Source of the DNA: Perognathus longimembris pacificus
Lineage: Eukaryota > Chordata > Mammalia > Rodentia > Heteromyidae
DNA: 64,000 bases
Assembly: GCF_023159225.1 (NCBI RefSeq)
Contig: NC_063161.1
Span: 120,938,958-121,002,957, forward strand
Direction of reading: 5' to 3'
Below are positions 57,801 through 64,000 of the stretch, piece after piece (positions within the stretch are counted from its first letter, which is position 1; each line of letters begins with the position of its first letter). The notes beneath the pieces were generated by a model. That model was not told where the DNA came from and searched no databases. It saw only the letters and a list, made by a program, of their open reading frames with translations. The translations under genes and the position numbers were made by a program.

Positions 57801-58684
57801 TAGAGCATAATATATACACCTATGTGTTTATATGCAGCAACACACACACAGCCATGTATTTCAATTGCAGATTGTGAAACCTACCACCGTCCCCCCACTT
57901 CTGTTTTCCTGCAGCCCCTCTTCCACGGCGATATCTCAGCAGTTTCCTCCCTGCCGGGTTCAGAAGACCCCTGTGCCCTCCTCTTCTCAGGAGCCTGCTC
58001 ATTCACACAGCTGCCCCTGCGCTAGCTCAGTGTACACCACCAACTGAAGGCAAAAGTGCAGTGAAAGTTCCACTTCCAGTTCGTCAGGTACTCATGCATG
58101 AAAAAGGCTTTTTCCTTTCCTGGAAAATACTTTGGAAATGAGGAAATGGCCTGTAGTTGTGATGATGTTATATCTTCCTGTGGAAAAAAAAAAAGGAAAC
58201 GGAAAGCAAGATCTTCTTAGCCTGGGCGCGATTTTAACAATTAGAGAGGACGCGCGCCACCTACCGGCCAGGGCGGGCAAAGACACAGCCCAAGTGTAGC
58301 AATCAGGTTTGTGAGAATTCAGTCTCCTGGTGGATTTTGCTTCAGTGCTAAATAAAACTGGTCTCTCTCCTGGAAGGAATTGAATCCAATAATGGAAGAG
58401 TCTATTTCTTCCACTTTTTGTCTTACAGAGGAAGAAACCTTTCAGTTTGTGGCAGGTCATGTCCTCTTTGGGCAAGGGAGAGGCCTGTGGGAAGAAAGAG
58501 CCAAATACTGTATCCTTCCCCAGGCAGGAGTCGGCTACGGAGTAGAGTTCTCCGAAGAAAGCCTGTTGTGTGCTAAGAATCATGCAGACCGACTGACTGG
58601 GTAAACTCTGTGATCGGGGATGTTAGCGCCAGAATTGTCTAGGCTCTCTTTCCTCCACTTAATAGTGTTTTACCAACAAGCTCT
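57801..58684. other. Segment between the 62-bp repeats
   Basis: It contains C-rich stretches, a CpG-containing patch (about 58,225-58,275) and the ISRE-type site at 58196. I find no coding frame with a recognisable family. Pyrimidine-rich AG places (for example near 58,428) could be splice acceptors, but nothing else supports an exon. Confidence 0.5.
58196..58205 (+). promoter_or_regulatory. ISRE/IRF-type site GAAACGGAAA
   Basis: Exact GAAANNGAAA, the core bound by IRF proteins and ISGF3. It lies 25-70 bases before a CpG-rich patch. Function is inferred only. Confidence 0.5.
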
Positions 58685-58746
58685 GTATGTGACCTAACAT
58701 CACTGTAACTCTCAGGAAAAGCCTCTGGAGCGAATGGTTAAACATA
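58685..58746. repeat. 62-bp direct repeat, right copy
   Basis: Second copy of 57739-57800, offset 946 bases. Confidence 0.9.
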
Positions 58747-60108
58747 GCAGACCATGAGCTTCGACCAACACTAAAGCCATAAAGCTAGGGACAGTTTCCT
58801 ATAGAAAGATTCCTCCGTTCTGTTGTGTATTGCCCACTTGATGTCCCATGACTGTATTTGATAGATGAATTGATTTATGACTTGTCTTTGTTCTGCCACT
58901 TATCGTGGAACCCGTCTTCTAATGGAGTACATTCGGTGTGTTCTTGCGCCATGCTCACTCAATTGGAGCAGAACACGCCATTTCTTCTTCCCACCTAGAA
59001 AGGGGCACTAGACAGCAGGAAGCAATGTGTCAGGGCCCAAGAGGAGGTAGGCACTGTGTAGTGGCACAAGCTGCAAATATCCAAGTGCTCAAGCTTCAGG
59101 CTCAAATGTGGGAACATGAACTTACTCTCTGTGCTGATTCCCTGAGACGCAGCCCTCTTATTATCTCCACTTTCCCATCTACTGGACTCATGCCCTTACC
59201 TCGCCTTGGTTTAGGCATCTCTTGTGCATTCTTTGCTTTCTTCCAGACAAGATTCTGTCTCAGGGAATGTCTCAACTCTAAGGTAATGACTTCTGAGGTT
59301 AAGCCCTTCCATCTATGTTAATAGTTACATAAACTCTTCAAAGACCTGTATAAATGAGTGCAGGTAACTTGCAGTAGAAGTTCCTTATTTTCAGATGTAT
59401 TAACCAGCTGTAAAAGAGAATGAGATGAATTTGTATTGCTACTTTTTAAATATCATTATTATTTTTTCAGTTTGTGTATAATCTTGTTGAATTTCCTAAT
59501 TCCTTGCTTTCATTTCTTGGTTTGTGAAGGCTGTCTTTTCATTGTGAGTTGGTTGTCATAAACTAGGTGAAGTGCTCAAGAAAATCTATATCCACTGTCC
59601 TTTTGGATGGGTACTAGTGACTGGGGACTAATGACTAATTGCTGGTCTCATTTGACTTGGTAGGTTTGACTTCCTTCTTTCCCTACAGTTTATCATATCC
59701 AGATTAAGTGAATGAACAGAAAGATGGAAAGTCTTGAAAAATTGAGGGTTGATTACTGCCACAGAGTTTCTCTTCTTAAAGCCTCTCACAGAAGCATCTT
59801 GTTGATAATTTAGAAAAATGAAGTAAATTGACACGTGGAAATGGATGGGACCAGCAATGTCTTCTAAGAATTTCTTGTCCATTCTTCTGGGTGTTTCTGT
59901 TTCTCTTGTGGTTTTCTGGCTTCCAGCTTATTATGCAGAGTGAAAAACCACAGGAAGAAACCAGTTAAAAGGAAGTTCCAGGTTTTTGCAAAACGGCTGT
60001 AAATGGGTTTCTGTCTTCGTATGTCCCCGGGAACGCTTTTGGGGTCCTAAAGAATCTCCTGGTCACCGTGACATCATAGAGGCTAAAAGTGAAAGGGAGT
60101 GCTCATGG

Positions 60109-60121
60109 TACCCTCTGCTGG
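60109..60121 (-). promoter_or_regulatory. CTCF-type site, 12 of 13 match
   Basis: On the - strand it reads CCAGCAGAGGGTA against CCASYAGRKGGCR; only the penultimate C is replaced. Confidence 0.5.
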
Positions 60122-60906
60122 CCGTGGGGTGCAGGGGTGAGGCCACATCTGTGGAGGGCATAAATCCTGTCCTTGCTTGAGAATTGACCTGATACAGATA
60201 CCGTAATGTGTCTGTGCTTCCAGCTTATATGGCACCCAATAGAGCAGGCAGGTCTTCAGCTTCACGCAGGACACTGTCTTTGAAGGGCAAATAGGCAGCT
60301 AAACGAACAAAGAAATAAAACTAGGGTTCCTGCCTTCTACCTGCTGTGCAGGTCACAACCTCCTGATCTGCACTTATCCTCCCTGTGAGCTAGAAAAAAA
60401 TGAAACTGTAAGTGGTAAATAGAGGGGAATCCCCTACCTGATGGGACACTGAATACCTTTGGGGAGTGTAAATTAGCTTTACAAGTTTCTGACAGTAGTA
60501 CATAGTACATAGTAATACATAGTAGTACAGTCAGACAAGATATGAAATTTGATTCCTGTGCAAAAGGACCAAGGAAGTTTAGGACAAATCCTCCTAGAGA
60601 AACCCTGCACTGAATATCAATAGTAGCTGGGATATTTTGGGTGTGTTTGGGCTATGGGAAAGATTTGGAAGAGAATTGGTTCAAACTAACTGGCTGTGAA
60701 GGATTAATTTCAAGGAAGGAGTCTTTTCTTAAAGGAGAAATTATTACAGAGGAACCAGACATAGTGGCTCAAAACTGTAATCTTAGCACTTTGGGTAGCA
60801 CAGTTTGGTGTATTTGGGTTTGAGGCCAAAAGAAAAAGAATTTTGAGTGACTCCATCGTAATTACTGGCTGGAGAATGGAGGAGAGCAGTGTCAATACCA
60901 CTTAAC

Positions 60907-60919
60907 TGCCCCCTGGTCA
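60907..60919 (-). promoter_or_regulatory. Weak CTCF-type site, 11 of 13 match
   Basis: On the - strand it reads TGACCAGGGGGCA; the first two bases depart from the consensus. Confidence 0.3.
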
Positions 60920-63900
60920 ATAAAGACCCCTAGTAAAACAGGCATTCATACTGGGAAAATAAGAGTTAGCTGGCCTAGAAGCCATTCTGTAGCACACATG
61001 CATGGGTACATGTATACACAGATGTTGTACTTGCCTGTATGTGTGTGAAAGGGATACTGAACAGGGTGGAAACCTTACAACAACAGAACTCCTAGCATTG
61101 ACACAGAATATGAAATAAACTACAAATTATAAGTATTTGTTAGATTTATGTATGTCTGAATATGGTGTATTTTTATAAATTGAAAATAAGACTGTTTAGA
61201 AAGTGTTATGAGGAAGCCATTCTTTGTCTTAACCACTGGTCGTGAATGCTTAATCAAATTGAAATGACCCACAGTTCGAAAGCTTTTGGACCACATGAAG
61301 GGCTTATCAAGGAAAATCTGAAATCCTATAGGGCAGTAAAAGTCCTTTTCTGCTCTGATTATTTGACAATGTATATATAGTCTAGATTTTCATAGTGCTA
61401 ACTATTTAGTTTTGTTTGTTTTAGTTTTTAGAAGAAAACTCTAAGATTCTACTTTGGAATTGTTTTTGGCCTGGAATGTGTCTAAATGGGGATTCTGGTT
61501 TGCACCAGTAGAGCAGGTATATAGTCCTGAGTTCAACAGTATTGAACCCCAAAATCATTCTTAAGCAGTATAATGCTGTATTGTATATATAATATATGAT
61601 AATCATATTATATATCCTAATGAGGCAAGATTAGAGATAATATGATAAGTCAGAATTGGTATTACATTTATGTCATTGTTTTAAGCTTATCTTCCAAACT
61701 TTGTATGCAGTGTTTACTTATTTTAATTTAAATCAAAATACACTTTTTGTGAGACAGAAATAATATACTCAACCTACAGCATCTATGAAAACACCCTTTT
61801 TCACTGAATTATGACACACCAGTCACACATCAGGTAGCAGTACATACAGTTTGCTTTCTTGGCTTTATTCCTTCCCATTGTTCTACCTATTTTTCATTTG
61901 TTCCAATAACAAACTGTTATTGTATGATATATATTCTAGGATTACTCTTTCAGCTTTGTTCACTTCCTTAAAAGTGATTTAGCAATTGTGGAACTTCTGT
62001 GTTCCTATGTAAATTCCAGGCTTTCCTTAGTTAATTTCTAAAGGAAAATCAAACTTCTTAACAAATTGAACTTTCCAATTTATTAGCACTCCATACCTTT
62101 GCTATGATCCTGTGAGAAACTTATTCTATGTCCTAGAAATATTGGTGGTAAAGCTGTGATTGGTCCAGAAGTAAAGAAGTTGGCTAGTGTCTGTCCTTGT
62201 TTTTTCTGTGGCCTATCCTGTAGACAGTATTCTATTTGGAGAAGAGAAACAAATCCAGAAGCAAATAGATGCACTCCTCAGGAAAGCCTGTTTTTCAAAA
62301 TAGGAAGGAAGATTCATATTCAGCATTTGACCCTTGACAGACTCTTTGATTCAATCTCTCCCATTCCTTTACTCAACAAGGAAATGGAATCAGCATTCGA
62401 CTTCTGTTCCTTAACACTGGTTAGAATTCCAATTCCCACAGAGAGTGACTTCTTTGGGGGACAGCTCTACAGCCTACCTTCTTAGTAGTGGGAAAAATTC
62501 AGTCCTCGCCTACTGTTTGACTCTTTCTCTTCTATCTTCTTTTCCATTCCCTCCTTTGGCAGTCCCTGTATGAGGAATTGAGTTTTCTTCAGTCCTCATG
62601 GGGGATATCTGGTATCTCTTGTTTAGACAGTCGAATATGAGCTGATATCTTGGGCCACACCCTGCATATCTAGGAGCAAGAGGCCCCTCTGGATTCTCTT
62701 TGCTTTCCTCCAAATTTTGCTAAGAGACAGAAGAAGGAGGACATTGTTATCTAGTGTCTTTCCTCCTCTTCTCTTCCCCTTTACTATTAAATGTTAACCA
62801 GAAACATCAAGGCTTTGTACTCCTCATTCTTCAATGATAGGAGCTACAACCATTCCTTCTAGTTGCCTTGCCTATGTGTGTTAAATGTCTCCTCAGTTCT
62901 TCGTAAAAGAATATCTAGAGGAAGAAAAAGTCCTTTAATTCAAGAATGCAAGGAGTATTGTGTACTTGAATAACAAAAGCCAGGAGAAAATTATTATCAT
63001 TAACAATACAATTATTATGCAGTGACACTACACAATATTGTTCAGGTTGGTGGTTTTGAGAACACAGTGTGGCCTTTTGCATCAGGACAACTTGGGATGG
63101 GAGCTTTTCACTCTTGCTTTTGCTAGCTCTATGGCTTGCTGTGTTATGGTAAACATGTTACTTCTCTAAAGACTTGTTTTTACTTGAGAAAAGAGGATTA
63201 AAAAAAGAAACTGCCTTTCAAAGTTAATTTGAGAATTGAATCATGTATTAGATGACAGACTTGGTCCTAAAAAACTTCCTGGTTTAAAGAAGAGAAACAA
63301 CAAAAAAATTCTCCAGACCAGAAGAAACAAAGTGACGGGTTTTCAGTCAGGTCTGGTGAGTATGTCTGCTCTCTCCATGTTGCCACCTCCTCCCTGTGTG
63401 ACTTGAAGGTAAACAGGTCAAGTCCTGGGACTCACTGTAAAGTCAGCAAGGATTGGCTCCTAATTCCCATTTCTGCTTCTTTGCTTCCTTGAACTGTTCT
63501 GGGTGACTACTACATTTTGAGAAACCCAAACATTTCCTACCCCATCCTTTCAGACCAAATCTATATCTACCAGCTAATAGTTAATGTACTTTGACTAGTT
63601 ATATTGAATTAGAATTTTTTTTCTTTTGTTCTTCAGAATGCTCGTACATTCAGCTGTTAACTTCTGTTAAGCAATTAATCAGATGCAGAACATGGCATAA
63701 AGTAGTAGAACTAGTTCTGGAGTTTAGGGCTGTGGCTCTGCAGATGACCAATGTGGTAAAGTCATCAAATTTCATTGAACTTAACACAATCTGATCCCAC
63801 AATTGTTCCATGATGATTTCTGGGAGCTCTTGGCTATGAGAGCCATAATCCATTTACCAATAGCATCTCCTGCAACCCTGTCCTTGGCACCAGAGGTTTC

Positions 63901-64000
63901 CAGTCCTCTACTACCCAGCCATCTCCTGTCTCCTTTTTCTTTCACTTGAACTCCTTTTTATCAGCCAGACTTCCTCATGCCTGTTTCTGATAACTGTGGC

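Larger units (their letters stand above)
58747..64000. other. Right flank without recognised genes
   Basis: About 5.2 kb of mixed composition with no L1, no dimeric ID SINE and no interferon sequence that I can see. The open frames (the longest is 127 codons at 58,938-59,321) show no signal peptide plus domain pattern or known motif. The drop in young SINEs compared with the array is noticeable. Confidence 0.45.

Noticed and set aside
58938..59321. A 127-codon open frame in the right flank
   Set aside because: No recognisable motif, signal peptide or splice context. Length is within chance for this base composition.
1..64000. CRISPR array, prokaryotic operon, phage or plasmid features
   Set aside because: The DNA is clearly mammalian. 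Periodic repeats are microsatellites or SINEs, and there are no spacers between short direct repeats.

Overview
The window is mammalian nuclear DNA from a type I interferon (IFN) gene cluster. It carries seven intronless IFN genes, all on the + strand: five IFN-alpha genes (2916, 11638, 22648, 32827, 53379) and two genes of a divergent IFN-delta/zeta (limitin)-like type (110 and 30447). Everything else is intergenic DNA full of retroelements. The commonest SINE is a dimeric ID (tRNA-derived) element with a second ID-like half ending in an oligo-A tail. A B1-like/ID dimer, rodent-style L1 and one solo LTR are also present. Dimeric ID SINEs of this kind are known from geomyoid rodents (kangaroo rats, pocket mice, pocket gophers), so I infer a geomyoid or closely related rodent; no species can be read from the sequence.

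Layout. Block X (1 to about 24.8 kb) holds zeta-like copy A, then IFNA copies 1, 2 and 3. A 25-30 kb spacer holds an L1 with a twin-priming inversion, a 5'-truncated L1, a dead zinc-finger fragment and a GC-rich promoter region. Block Y (about 30.3 to 55.3 kb) is a second copy of block X: zeta-like copy B, IFNA copy 4, a nested L1 complex (34.1-42.3 kb), then paralogous spacer and IFNA copy 5. Block Y lacks the roughly 5.4 kb that in X carries IFNA copy 2. From 55.3 kb to the end the sequence leaves the array. It holds four more SINEs, a 62-bp direct repeat pair enclosing a GAAANNGAAA (ISRE-type) site, CTCF-like sites and long stretches in which I recognise nothing.

Genes. The IFNA proteins (188-189 aa, 23-aa signal peptide) are nearly identical in the coding region and fall into two C-terminal/3'UTR classes: LLESIKSEE in copies 1, 2, 4 and LLEYLRSH in copies 3, 5. 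A two-base marker at codon 54 instead groups the genes by block, which points to gene conversion. Promoters share AAATGAAAAC and GAAAGTGAGAG modules (IRF-type virus-response elements) and a TACTTAAG TATA-like box. All the products would be secreted ligands of IFNAR1/IFNAR2 made after viral sensing.

The main oddities are these. IFNA copy 2 combines loss of the Cys29 disulfide residue, a damaged virus-response element and an overlapping out-of-frame uORF. Zeta-like copy A has lost the opposite cysteine of the same disulfide and its C-terminal tail. A 707-bp tandem duplication has a legible SINE-SINE crossover. A chimeric L1/cellular-transcript insertion has perfect target-site duplications and an empty site in block Y. 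No non-interferon gene and no wholly new system could be supported.
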